A stretch of DNA of 14,676 bases. Source: Fibrobacter sp. Its GTDB lineage: Bacteria; Fibrobacterota; Fibrobacteria; Fibrobacterales; Fibrobacteraceae. The stretch is from contig JAFWRL010000204.1 in NCBI GenBank assembly GCA_017520105.1, forward strand, positions 1 to 14,676. The letters run 5' to 3'. The position numbers and the translations under genes are program-made. Positions 8,131 through 14,466 of this stretch are shown here, piece by piece; position 1 is the stretch's first letter; every line of letters starts with the position of its first letter. The notes below the pieces were generated by a model. It saw only the letters and a list, made by a program, of their open reading frames with translations. It made no database searches and was not told where the DNA came from.

Positions 8131-8163
8131 TATGAGTTCGCGACGCGCTCCCTCCAGGATGAC
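8131..8163. repeat. Possible partial dispersed repeat (CCTCCAGGATGAC type)
   Basis: The 66-base gap between the cyclase and the symporter contains a GC-rich segment. On the minus strand it reads GTCATCCTGGAGGGAGCGCG followed by TCGCG. GTCATCCTGGAG openings are common in dispersed intergenic repeats of some bacterial genomes, and CGCGACGCG at its end is a short palindrome. No full hairpin or T-tract is seen, so it is not called a terminator. Only one copy is visible in the window, so repeat status is inference. Confidence 0.35.
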
Positions 8164-8193
8164 GAAAAAAAACTAACCACTGCCTACTAACCT

Positions 8194-9669
8194 ATGTTCA
8201 CAGTTATTGATTGGATTGTCTTATTCGGTTACTTGCTCCTCTCGCTTGCGATTGGGCTTTGGGTTTCGCGCGGAAACAAGAACCTCAAGGAATACATGTT
8301 CGGCGGCGGCTCGATGCCGTGGGTGGCCGTGGGCATCAGCCTCATCGCGACTTCCGTGAGCGCGACGACGTTCTTGGGCGCACCAGCCGACGTCTATGGC
8401 GATGACATGACGTTTTTGATGTTCCAGATTGGCGCCTTGCTCAGCATCTTCGTGGTGGGTTTTGTGTTTATTCCGCGGTTCCGCACGTCGGGCATTTCGA
8501 GCGCTTATGAACTTTTCGAAGTGCGTTTCGGGAGCAAGTCGGTGCGTCGCTTGGCGGCCATCTTTTACTGCTTGCATTTGCTGCTCCGCACGGGAATTTT
8601 ACTTTATGCGCCATCGCTTGTGCTTGCACAGATTTTGCATATCGACCTGAAATTGGCGATAATCGTTTCGGCGGCGGTTGCGATTTTCTACACGTGGTTC
8701 GGCGGCATCAAGGCGGTCATCTGGACCGATGTGATGCAGTTTGTCGTGTTCTTTGGCGGCGGTGCACTGGTGCTTTTGCTCATTGCAAATGCGGTGGGTG
8801 GCTTTGGCGAAATGGCGACACTCGCAAGCGAAGCCGGCAAGACACGTTGGTGGAATCCGTCAATGGATGTTTCTAATGCACGCACGCTGATTTCGGCAGG
8901 TTTCGCTTATGCAATTCTTGAAATCGCCATTCGCGGTTGCGACCAGCAGTTCGTGCAGCGTTACCTCAGCTGCAAGGATGTGAAGGCGGCCAACCGTTCG
9001 AGCATCCTTTCGATGGTGCTTGGCTGTGCGGTCTCGATTCTCTTTTACTGGGTAGGCGCCGCACTTTACGTTTATTACAACGTTTCAAAAGTCGCTACTG
9101 TTCCGGCGGGCATCGGGCAGAACGACGTGTTCCCGTACTTTATCGTGAACGGCCTCCCGGTCGGCGTGACGGGCTTGATTGTCGCTGCTATTTGCGCGGC
9201 AGCCATGAGCAGCCTTTCGGGCGCCATCAATTCGCTCAGCAATACGTCTGAACGCGACTTCCTCGGCTGGGACGAATCTGCGGGAATGGGCGGGCTCAAG
9301 CGCGCCAAAATCTGGACGGCTGTCTGGGGTGTACTTGGCGTGTTCTTTGCACTCTTTGCCGCAACGCAGCAGGGGAGCCTCCTCAAGAACGCCCTCTTCT
9401 TTACGGGACTTTTCACGGGACCGCTTCTCGGCATGTTCCTTTTGGCCTTCTTTGTGAAGAATTTGCGCAGTTGGCAAGTCATTATCGCCGTTATTTGCGG
9501 CATGGTAAGCCTCGTACTCATCCAGGGAATCCCCGCGTTTGGTGTGCCCGCACTTCTCGGCAATATCTTTAGCTGGCCGTGGATGCCTTTCATCAGTATG
9601 ACCACGACAATTGTGGTGGCGGTGGTGTTGAAGCTCGTGGCAAATCTTGTTTGCGCAAAACGCGGATGA
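8194..9669 (+). CDS. Sodium:solute symporter (SSS/SLC5 family)
   Basis: The 491-residue, highly hydrophobic product fits the SSS family of Na+-coupled importers (LeuT fold, typically 13-14 helices). Recognisable pieces are GGGSMPWVAVGISLIATSVSATTFLG (35-62), the GGIKAVIWTDVMQFVVFFGG segment, and AAAMSSLSGAINS (335-347). Ala52, Val55, Ala336, Ser339 and Ser340 line up with the Na2-site residues of vSGLT (Ala62, Ile65, Ala361, Ser364, Ser365) with the same spacing, so Na+ coupling is probable. The substrate (sugar, carboxylate, other) cannot be told. The ATG at 8194 is the first start after an in-frame TAA; no clear ribosome binding site precedes it. The frame ends in three consecutive stops (TGA TGA TAA), and RHS-derived sequence begins at once in another frame. 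No terminator separates them. Confidence 0.88.
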   Translation: MFTVIDWIVLFGYLLLSLAIGLWVSRGNKNLKEYMFGGGSMPWVAVGISLIATSVSATTFLGAPADVYGDDMTFLMFQIGALLSIFVVGFVFIPRFRTSGISSAYELFEVRFGSKSVRRLAAIFYCLHLLLRTGILLYAPSLVLAQILHIDLKLAIIVSAAVAIFYTWFGGIKAVIWTDVMQFVVFFGGGALVLLLIANAVGGFGEMATLASEAGKTRWWNPSMDVSNARTLISAGFAYAILEIAIRGCDQQFVQRYLSCKDVKAANRSSILSMVLGCAVSILFYWVGAALYVYYNVSKVATVPAGIGQNDVFPYFIVNGLPVGVTGLIVAAICAAAMSSLSGAINSLSNTSERDFLGWDESAGMGGLKRAKIWTAVWGVLGVFFALFAATQQGSLLKNALFFTGLFTGPLLGMFLLAFFVKNLRSWQVIIAVICGMVSLVLIQGIPAFGVPALLGNIFSWPWMPFISMTTTIVVAVVLKLVANLVCAKRG

Positions 9670-10324
9670 TGATAAGTTTACCGAGAATTTCACTGGAAAA
9701 GAGCGTGACGAGAAAATTAAGCTGAACTACTTCGGCGCCCGTTATCTCGACCCGATGCTCGGAATGTGGACAAGCGTGGACCCGATGAGGCAATTTGCTA
9801 GCCCGTATTTGTATGCAGGGAATGGATATAATCCAGTGAACGGGATGGATGCTGAAGGGAATGAGTTCGCTGAAAATGATCGTGTCATAAATATTGGTCA
9901 ATACATTTATGATAAACTTGTAAAGGTGGATTTTTTTGGTAGCGAGATTTTAAAAAATGATTGGAATGAAATGAAAAATTCAGATAGAATGATTACATTT
10001 AATTATTCGAGTATGGATGAAGGCGGTCATTCATGGAAAAGTCTAGATGCAATCGATATTAATACAAATTATAAAAATAATCTTGTGATGACCGCTAAAA
10101 CGGGACGACATGAATGGGACCATTTAAAGGGCATTCCAAAAGCTAGTTGGCATGAAAATCCTAAAAAAGACTTTATAAAAGATGTTACATATAATGATTT
10201 ATTAGGTGTAAATAATGCCATCCGAGAAGGAACCCTTCCTAAGAATCATGAAGCCTTTGGGAAAGAGTATGATCCCATTTATGGAAGAGATTATGATGCT
10301 TTTATGCAAATAGATTTGAAATAG
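9647..10324 (+). CDS. 5'-truncated RHS gene: core end plus C-terminal tip with HExxH motif
   Basis: The frame (225 codons from a TTG) holds the conserved end of an RHS core: FTGKERD at 9689-9709, YFGARYLDP at 9728-9754, then the SVDP...YLYAGNGYNP stretch to about 9865. Intact RHS proteins are far longer; everything upstream is missing because the frame closes at a TGA at 9629 inside the symporter gene. No good start or ribosome binding site is visible, so it is a fragment that may be silent or read from the symporter transcript. After about 9880 the DNA becomes AT-rich, as is usual for variable RHS tips. The tip (~150 residues) matches no toxin family I recognise but contains HEWDHLKG (10109-10132), an HExxH zinc-protease-like motif. 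Toxin activity is inference from RHS tips in general. Confidence 0.7.
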   Translation: MFAQNADDDKFTENFTGKERDEKIKLNYFGARYLDPMLGMWTSVDPMRQFASPYLYAGNGYNPVNGMDAEGNEFAENDRVINIGQYIYDKLVKVDFFGSEILKNDWNEMKNSDRMITFNYSSMDEGGHSWKSLDAIDINTNYKNNLVMTAKTGRHEWDHLKGIPKASWHENPKKDFIKDVTYNDLLGVNNAIREGTLPKNHEAFGKEYDPIYGRDYDAFMQIDLK

Positions 10325-10329
10325 TGATT

Positions 10330-10818
10330 ATGATTATGAATAGTTATACGCCAATTTTATTGATATTTTTGATTTTGATTATTTCGTGTAATCAAAAAAA
10401 AGATGAAGAACATATAAGATGCGAAACATCGATTTGTGTGATTCAAAAAAATCCTTTAGGGAAAATAGATGATTTTAGCAACTATCGAATTAACGAGTCG
10501 ACTTTGCCTAAGGGGATAAAGATTCTCTATAAAAATGAAAATCGAGATGATATTGATTGCATTATGATTTTTAACAATCCTTTTGTAACAACAATTTGTT
10601 TTGATTCTCTTGGCAAGGTTGTGAGTATGGATTCAAATATTCCTGAGGTGACAAGTAGTACGGTGAGGGATACTTCGGATTATCAAATTCACTTAAAATT
10701 TGACTCTTTGGGTGAAGCTAAGGGAAATTATAACCCAATCATGCCCCCTGGAAACACCTCTATTAAGTCTATTATAGAAGGAATAAAAAAGGTGGAAAAA
10801 AGTTTTAGCGCTCCTTAA
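10330..10818 (+). CDS. Small lipoprotein, candidate immunity partner of the RHS tip
   Basis: The 162-residue product has a hydrophobic N-terminus ending IISC with Cys20, a good lipobox, then a Lys/Asp/Glu-rich mature region. This suggests a lipid-anchored periplasmic protein, although the n-region lacks a positive charge. No known domain is recognised. It starts 5 bases after the RHS tip stop; GTG 10324 and ATG 10336 are alternative starts, and none has a clear SD. Base composition is as AT-rich as the tip and unlike the flanking genes, so the two probably arrived together. Genes in this place after RHS tips commonly encode immunity proteins; that role is inference from position. An intrinsic terminator lies 75 bases downstream. 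Confidence 0.68.
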   Translation: MIMNSYTPILLIFLILIISCNQKKDEEHIRCETSICVIQKNPLGKIDDFSNYRINESTLPKGIKILYKNENRDDIDCIMIFNNPFVTTICFDSLGKVVSMDSNIPEVTSSTVRDTSDYQIHLKFDSLGEAKGNYNPIMPPGNTSIKSIIEGIKKVEKSFSAP

Positions 10819-10893
10819 AAAGTGTTAGAATTGCTTTCGAAATAGCTTTTGCAGAATTTGTTGATGGTGAAACGATTCCATCTTTAGTTCACC

Positions 10894-10917
10894 AAAAGTC
10901 GCCTCGGCGGCTTTTTT
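10894..10917 (+). terminator. Intrinsic terminator after the RHS tip/lipoprotein module
   Basis: A 9-bp stem (10894-10902 with 10907-10915, one G-U pair) with a CTCG tetraloop runs into six T (10912-10917). It is preceded by A residues, giving it some bidirectional character. It closes the transcription unit that includes the lipoprotein gene and, since no other terminator is seen, possibly the symporter. Confidence 0.85.
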
Positions 10918-10992
10918 CCATATATTCAGTATGCAAGGCGATTGACAATGGTTTCCTTATGGAATCGGGCACTTGCGCCTGTAAGGGAATAA

Positions 10993-11298
10993 ATGTATAT
11001 TAGCGGTATGGTCAATTCAAAGGCGCTCCTGTCGAATGACGGGGGGTACATATCTTTCTCGTTTAACGGACGGACAATCCGGTTCAAGGGACCGTATAGT
11101 CTTGTTCGGATAGCGAGGGTCAAAGAATGGGACAACGGCTACCTTGTGGTCGATGCCGTCTATAGCCATAGCCAGGATAAGCTTGTCGAAGATTATATTG
11201 ACTTGGTTCCGATACTGGAAAACCTTTATATTGATCCGAAGCTTTTCTTGAAACCGATAAAGTCCGTAGAGGTAGGAGATGTCCGAGCAACAGCTTAA
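10993..11298 (+). CDS. Small protein of unknown function, first gene of a three-gene cluster
   Basis: This 101-residue, soluble-looking protein has a beta-rich N-terminus (ISFSFNGRTIRFKGPYSL) and ends with YIDLVPILENLYIDPKLFLKPIKSVEV. That last part faintly resembles the end of DUF2442 proteins, which often sit next to DUF4160 genes; I am not sure of this. AAGGGA 4 bases before the ATG at 10993 supports that start over the ATG at 11008. The coding sequence is markedly more GC-rich than the lipoprotein gene before it, so it belongs to a different module. It overlaps the next gene by 20 bases, implying a coupled operon. Confidence 0.68.
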   Translation: MYISGMVNSKALLSNDGGYISFSFNGRTIRFKGPYSLVRIARVKEWDNGYLVVDAVYSHSQDKLVEDYIDLVPILENLYIDPKLFLKPIKSVEVGDVRATA

Positions 11299-11512
11299 AG
11301 AAATCGCCGACAACGCCGACATGATTATCGCAAACTATTCGTTTACCGTTATGGAAAACGGCGACATCAAGATACTTTATCTAAGCAATCCTGACCAAGC
11401 CTGTGTGCTCAACAAAGATGGCGACATGATAATGTCTTCGATGGATGATGGCCGTCTCGCTCTTGTGCAAGCTTATTACTTGAAAAACAAGGACTTGATT
11501 GGTAACGACTGA
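11279..11512 (+). CDS. Small protein of unknown function, middle gene of the cluster
   Basis: The 77-residue product is acidic and soluble-looking, without signal peptide or membrane helix. It reads as a short helix followed by beta strands (FTVMENGDIKILYL, ACVLNKDGDMIMSS) and a C-terminal helix. I do not recognise the family with confidence. The start ATG lies inside the end of the previous gene, with AGAGG 6 bases upstream, and its stop overlaps the next start (TGATG). Such tight packing suggests the three products act together. Confidence 0.68.
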   Translation: MSEQQLKEIADNADMIIANYSFTVMENGDIKILYLSNPDQACVLNKDGDMIMSSMDDGRLALVQAYYLKNKDLIGND

Positions 11513-11796
11513 TGCCGAAGTATTTCCCTTTCAAAATTGCGGGCTATTATCTCTATTTCACGATGGCGTGCATCGTCGAATGTATCCACGCACACGCGAG
11601 CGATTCGAAACTGACAGAAACCGGCTCAGCGAAACTGTTCATCAAGTCGGATGGCGATACGATTGTCCAAAAACGCGGGGCGCTTTCCGATAAAGAACTT
11701 GCGATCATCCAGAAATACATCAAGAACAACTATCTGACGATGTTCGAAATGTGGTCGCAGTATTCGGAACATGGGTTCTTCGGCGAAAATAAGTAG
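11512..11796 (+). CDS. DUF4160-like small protein
   Basis: The 94-residue product begins MPKY, has a GYYLYF strand, the pair His26-Ala-His28, an AKLFIKSDGD strand, a SDKELAIIQKYIKNN helix and a late Trp. This order matches DUF4160 proteins (MPxY...GY...F...HxH...AK...G...EL..I...I...W). DUF4160 genes are usually small and paired with other short genes; a toxin-antitoxin role has been suggested for such pairs but is not established. The hydrophobic run at 9-25 should not be read as a signal peptide, since it covers the conserved strands of the family. The start overlaps the previous stop by one base. The RHS scrap begins a few bases after the stop, and no terminator lies directly behind it. 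Confidence 0.68.
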   Translation: MPKYFPFKIAGYYLYFTMACIVECIHAHASDSKLTETGSAKLFIKSDGDTIVQKRGALSDKELAIIQKYIKNNYLTMFEMWSQYSEHGFFGENK

Positions 11797-11811
11797 TTTT
11801 ACAGATCCTGC

Positions 11812-12006
11812 CTGAAAATTTCCTATGATTGGAGAGGTATGCCAATCGAATTCACACAGACGCAGCAACCTACGGGAAGTTCCAGCGATACCGCCCGCCT
11901 TTCGATGATGTACGACGGATCGGGCAGGCGTATCTCCAAGACGCGTTGGGTCAAAAAAGGTCGATGCTTTTTCAATTGGGATTTGGCTAATGCTCCTTTT
12001 GTATAG
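11812..12006 (+). pseudogene. RHS/YD-repeat remnant
   Basis: The frame reads KISYDWRGMPIEF, then a Gln/Thr/Ser-rich stretch, then MMYDGSGRRISKTRW (11905-11949), which is the YD-repeat style of RHS proteins. Recognisable homology ends near 11961 and is followed by unrelated codons and a TAG at 12004-12006. There is no upstream RHS sequence: a stop lies at 11794-11796, the end of the DUF4160-like gene. In an intact RHS protein this segment would precede the FTGKERD core now found 2 kb upstream, so the order is reversed. An ATG at 11839 with GGAGAGG could in principle start a 55-residue peptide; I regard it as debris. Confidence 0.65.
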
Positions 12007-12103
12007 CAAGAGGTATGCCGTCATGGATTGCGGTAGAAATCTCGTAAATATTATTTTTCTGAATCGTAACTAAGAAATTAAGTAGTTTATCATTGGATGA
12101 ATT
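12007..12103. other. Gap with no recognisable gene
   Basis: This AT-rich stretch between the RHS remnant and the terminator hairpin shows no coding or repeat signal I can support. It contains a second copy of AGAGGTATGCC (12009-12019), first seen at 11833-11843 inside the RHS remnant. Together with 11797-12006 and the hairpin, it makes about 360 bases without an intact gene. Confidence 0.4.
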
Positions 12104-12130
12104 CCGCAGGAATGGTTCGCCTGCGGTTTT
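12104..12130 (+). terminator. Intrinsic terminator upstream of the SIMPL genes
   Basis: CCGCAGG (12104-12110) pairs with CCTGCGG (12120-12126), a perfect 7-bp GC-rich stem around a 9-base loop, followed by TTTTGATTTT. It probably ends transcription from the small-gene cluster and insulates the SIMPL genes. It lies only 30 bases before the next start, leaving little room for a promoter downstream. The next gene may therefore be read partly through it, or the hairpin may act in the leader as an attenuator. Confidence 0.7.
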
Positions 12131-12150
12131 GATTTTGTGGATGTTAAAAA

Positions 12151-12155
12151 AGGAG
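12151..12155 (+). promoter_or_regulatory. Ribosome binding site AGGAG deciding the SIMPL gene start
   Basis: AGGAG sits 5 bases before the ATG at 12161. An in-frame GTG at 12137 would place this site inside the coding region and has no comparable site of its own. Confidence 0.8.
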
Positions 12156-12160
12156 AAAAT

Positions 12161-13606
12161 ATGCAAAATAAGGTTTCGTATATCGTCATCATCGTGCTTG
12201 CGTTTGTGTGCCTCTTGCTTTCTATGAGGCTTTCGCACGAAGGAAATGCGGCGAAACAGGCAGAATCTGCCGAACAGGCGAAGGCTTCCGCGAGCGAGTC
12301 TGCGAACTCTAAGGATAGTTGGAATGTCATTTCTCTTTCGACAAGTGAGCAAGAGATGTTTGTTGCTGACGAGTACAAGATTACGTTCAAGATTGTCCAA
12401 AAGCAAAAAGAGAAGAGCCGTGCTTTTGCCTTGCTGAACGAAAGCCGCGAAAAGGTTCTATCGATGCTCAAGGAATTGAATGTCGATAAGTCAAGCTACG
12501 ATCTCCGTTCGATGCGTATTTCTAATGACATAGAACGTCGCCGCGATGGCAAGAGAGTTAAGGTGGGCTATGAGGCCGAGCAGGAGGTCGAGATAAAGCT
12601 TGCGACCAAGTCCTTTAGCGATGCTGTTGAGCGTAAACTGGCAACTCTCGATTTTATAGATGATTTCGAGACTGTTGGCGGATTGAAAAATGCGGATTCG
12701 CTAGAGGTCGAAACGATAAAGCGTACGTGCAAGAAAGTGCTGGAACAGGCTGATGTGTATGCAAGAAGTGTCGGTGCCAAGGTGGGGAAGGTTCTTGCCG
12801 CAGAAGGTAATTCCAATGTGAATGAGCGCAATAGCTATTCTGATTCTGTAGGCATCAATGCTCATTTGAATGTGTCTGTGCAACTTCAAGGCCGTGACGG
12901 TTCTAAGCAATCTTATGTCCAAGTGAGTCAGGAAGAATCGAAGAAATTTTTGGCGGACTTGTTTACTATTTACGCAGGGGCTGTCGTTGATGGCGATGAC
13001 AGGGAGAAAATCTATGGTCAGGTGGGGCGCGTGAAGGATTCCATTGTGGCTCTCGCTAGAAGATTGGGTGTTGCTGAATCCGAAATAGAAGTTCATACCG
13101 CAAGGATTGGAATTAAATCCCAATGGGATTTTACGAACAACGAGTCTAAGAAAAATCGTTTTAGGGCACGCCAGTTTGTGACGGTCAATTTTACGTCCAA
13201 GCAGGATGCCGCGGCATTTTTGGCGGAAGTCGGTGGCGCCGAAAATGTGACTGTTGGTGATGTTCGTTCTGTATTGAAAAATAGCGATTCTCTTAAGGTC
13301 CTTGTGACTGAAATTGCAGGGAAAAAAGCCATGATGCGTGCCCGTGCGATTGCAGAAGGCTTTGGTGGCAAGGTGGGCGATGTCGTGTATGTGGGGAACA
13401 ACACGTCTTACGATTACAATGTGGTTAACGAGATTTCTTATGAATCCAGTGCCAGGGGCAGGACTGTGCTTGGAAATAGCCGAGGAGTTTCTGGAGCCTA
13501 TTTTGATGGCTTGGCCGGTTTTTTGGGTGGCGGCGATGCCTCGGGCATGATTGCGGATTCTGTTGAAGTCAGTTCCAGTGTGAATGTCATTGCAGAACTG
13601 AAATAA
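12161..13606 (+). CDS. Tandem SIMPL (DUF541) domain envelope protein
   Basis: The 481-residue product has one N-terminal membrane helix (about 6-22) as anchor or uncleaved signal, an Ala/Ser/Glu-rich linker to about 55, and two SIMPL-like domains (roughly 55-245 and 250-481). Both halves show the family plan: a VS/LS...E strand, a long helix, a strand, then ...ARxxAxxxGxKVGxVxxV (YARSVGAKVGKVLAAEG and RARAIAEGFGGKVGDVVYVGN), and a closing VSVQL/VNVIAEL strand. SIMPL proteins are mostly periplasmic or membrane-attached and of loosely defined role. The first domain ends near 245 with a normal closing strand, so this looks like an ancient internal duplication. The C-terminus IADSVEVSSSVNVIAELK nearly matches that of the next gene, marking them as paralogues. 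Codon choice is more T-ending than in the next gene. Confidence 0.82.
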   Translation: MQNKVSYIVIIVLAFVCLLLSMRLSHEGNAAKQAESAEQAKASASESANSKDSWNVISLSTSEQEMFVADEYKITFKIVQKQKEKSRAFALLNESREKVLSMLKELNVDKSSYDLRSMRISNDIERRRDGKRVKVGYEAEQEVEIKLATKSFSDAVERKLATLDFIDDFETVGGLKNADSLEVETIKRTCKKVLEQADVYARSVGAKVGKVLAAEGNSNVNERNSYSDSVGINAHLNVSVQLQGRDGSKQSYVQVSQEESKKFLADLFTIYAGAVVDGDDREKIYGQVGRVKDSIVALARRLGVAESEIEVHTARIGIKSQWDFTNNESKKNRFRARQFVTVNFTSKQDAAAFLAEVGGAENVTVGDVRSVLKNSDSLKVLVTEIAGKKAMMRARAIAEGFGGKVGDVVYVGNNTSYDYNVVNEISYESSARGRTVLGNSRGVSGAYFDGLAGFLGGGDASGMIADSVEVSSSVNVIAELK

Positions 13607-13668
13607 TGTGGTCTCGCAGCGGAAAAATGACTATTTTAAATCCATCATATTAAAAAGAGGGCTAAACA

Positions 13669-14466
13669 ATGATGCAAAAATTGCTCAATATCATCTATCT
13701 TATCGTGCTTGTCGTGTGCGTGTGCCTGATTATTCGCGTATTCAATGCGCAACCGGCAACTGTCCCTGCGGTCGCTGCCGCAAACGGCAATGGCACCACG
13801 ACAATCGAAATTCCGCGCATCGAAGTCTCGGCATCCGAAACCAAGAAGTTTGCCGCCGACAAGTTCGAGATGAACTTCAGCCTTGAAATCCGCGGCAAGG
13901 ACAAGGAAGCCGTTTTCAAGCGTATCTCGGAACGCCGCGCCGTGATTTTCGAGAACGTCAAGTCGCTCGATATTCCGCAGTCCGACGTGGAGCAGAACAG
14001 CGTCGATATCCGCAAGGAATGGACTTATCGCAATAACAAGCGCGAACTCGTCGGTTACGTAGCGACGCAGAACTTCACCATTACCGTGAACAGGAAGATT
14101 GACGCTGCCGCTCTCGTGCAGGCTCTTTCTCCGGAACCGGATGTCGAAATCCGTCGTACGGCAGTGGGGCTCAAGGACGAAGATGCTGTGCAGTCGAAGG
14201 TAATCAAGGTCGTGGGCGAAAAGGCGAAAAACAAGGCCAAGAATTACGCCGAAGGCGTGGGTGCAAAGCTTGGCCGCGTTCTGCAGATTAACGGCGAAGG
14301 TGGCGGTGTTTATTACAGGCCGATTCGCTTCCGCACGAACGGTGTCATGATGGCAAAATCGGCAATGATGGACGGTGCCGCAGCCGAAATGGCTCCCGAC
14401 GAAAGCGCCATTGCCGATTCCGTCGAGGTGAGCGCATCGGTCCGTGTTATGTTTGAACTAAAGTAA
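13669..14466 (+). CDS. Single SIMPL (DUF541) domain envelope protein
   Basis: The 265-residue product has an N-terminal membrane helix (about 5-24), an Ala/Pro/Gly linker, and one SIMPL domain (about 48-265). Family marks are EVSASETKKFAADKFEMNF, VGYVATQNFTITV, KAKNYAEGVGAKLGRVLQING and the closing VEVSASVRVMFELK. AGAGGG 7 bases before the ATG at 13669 supports the start; the next codon is also ATG. It lies 62 bases after its tandem-domain paralogue, and no terminator is seen between them, so both may be one unit or have separate promoters. Codon use is strongly biased to C/G-ending codons, suggesting higher expression than the paralogue. Its last 9 bases overlap the minus-strand oxidoreductase gene. 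Confidence 0.85.
   Translation: MMQKLLNIIYLIVLVVCVCLIIRVFNAQPATVPAVAAANGNGTTTIEIPRIEVSASETKKFAADKFEMNFSLEIRGKDKEAVFKRISERRAVIFENVKSLDIPQSDVEQNSVDIRKEWTYRNNKRELVGYVATQNFTITVNRKIDAAALVQALSPEPDVEIRRTAVGLKDEDAVQSKVIKVVGEKAKNKAKNYAEGVGAKLGRVLQINGEGGGVYYRPIRFRTNGVMMAKSAMMDGAAAEMAPDESAIADSVEVSASVRVMFELK

Noticed and set aside
8128..8193. Terminator between the cyclase and the symporter
   Set aside because: There is an A-run (8165-8172) and GC-rich sequence, but no stem-loop followed by a T-tract on either strand.
9629..9646. Extending the RHS frame further into the symporter gene as a fusion
   Set aside because: The RHS frame meets a TGA at 9629-9631 and is out of frame with the symporter, so there is no fused protein.
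10942..10970. TTGACA at 10942-10947 as a promoter for the small-gene cluster
   Set aside because: It is a perfect -35 hexamer, but the place 17 bases downstream reads TCGGGC, which is not a -10 box.
10973..11001. TTGCGC and TATATT, 17 bases apart, as a promoter
   Set aside because: Transcription would begin near the second ATG at 11008 and leave no leader, while AAGGGA already fits the start at 10993; too weak to call.
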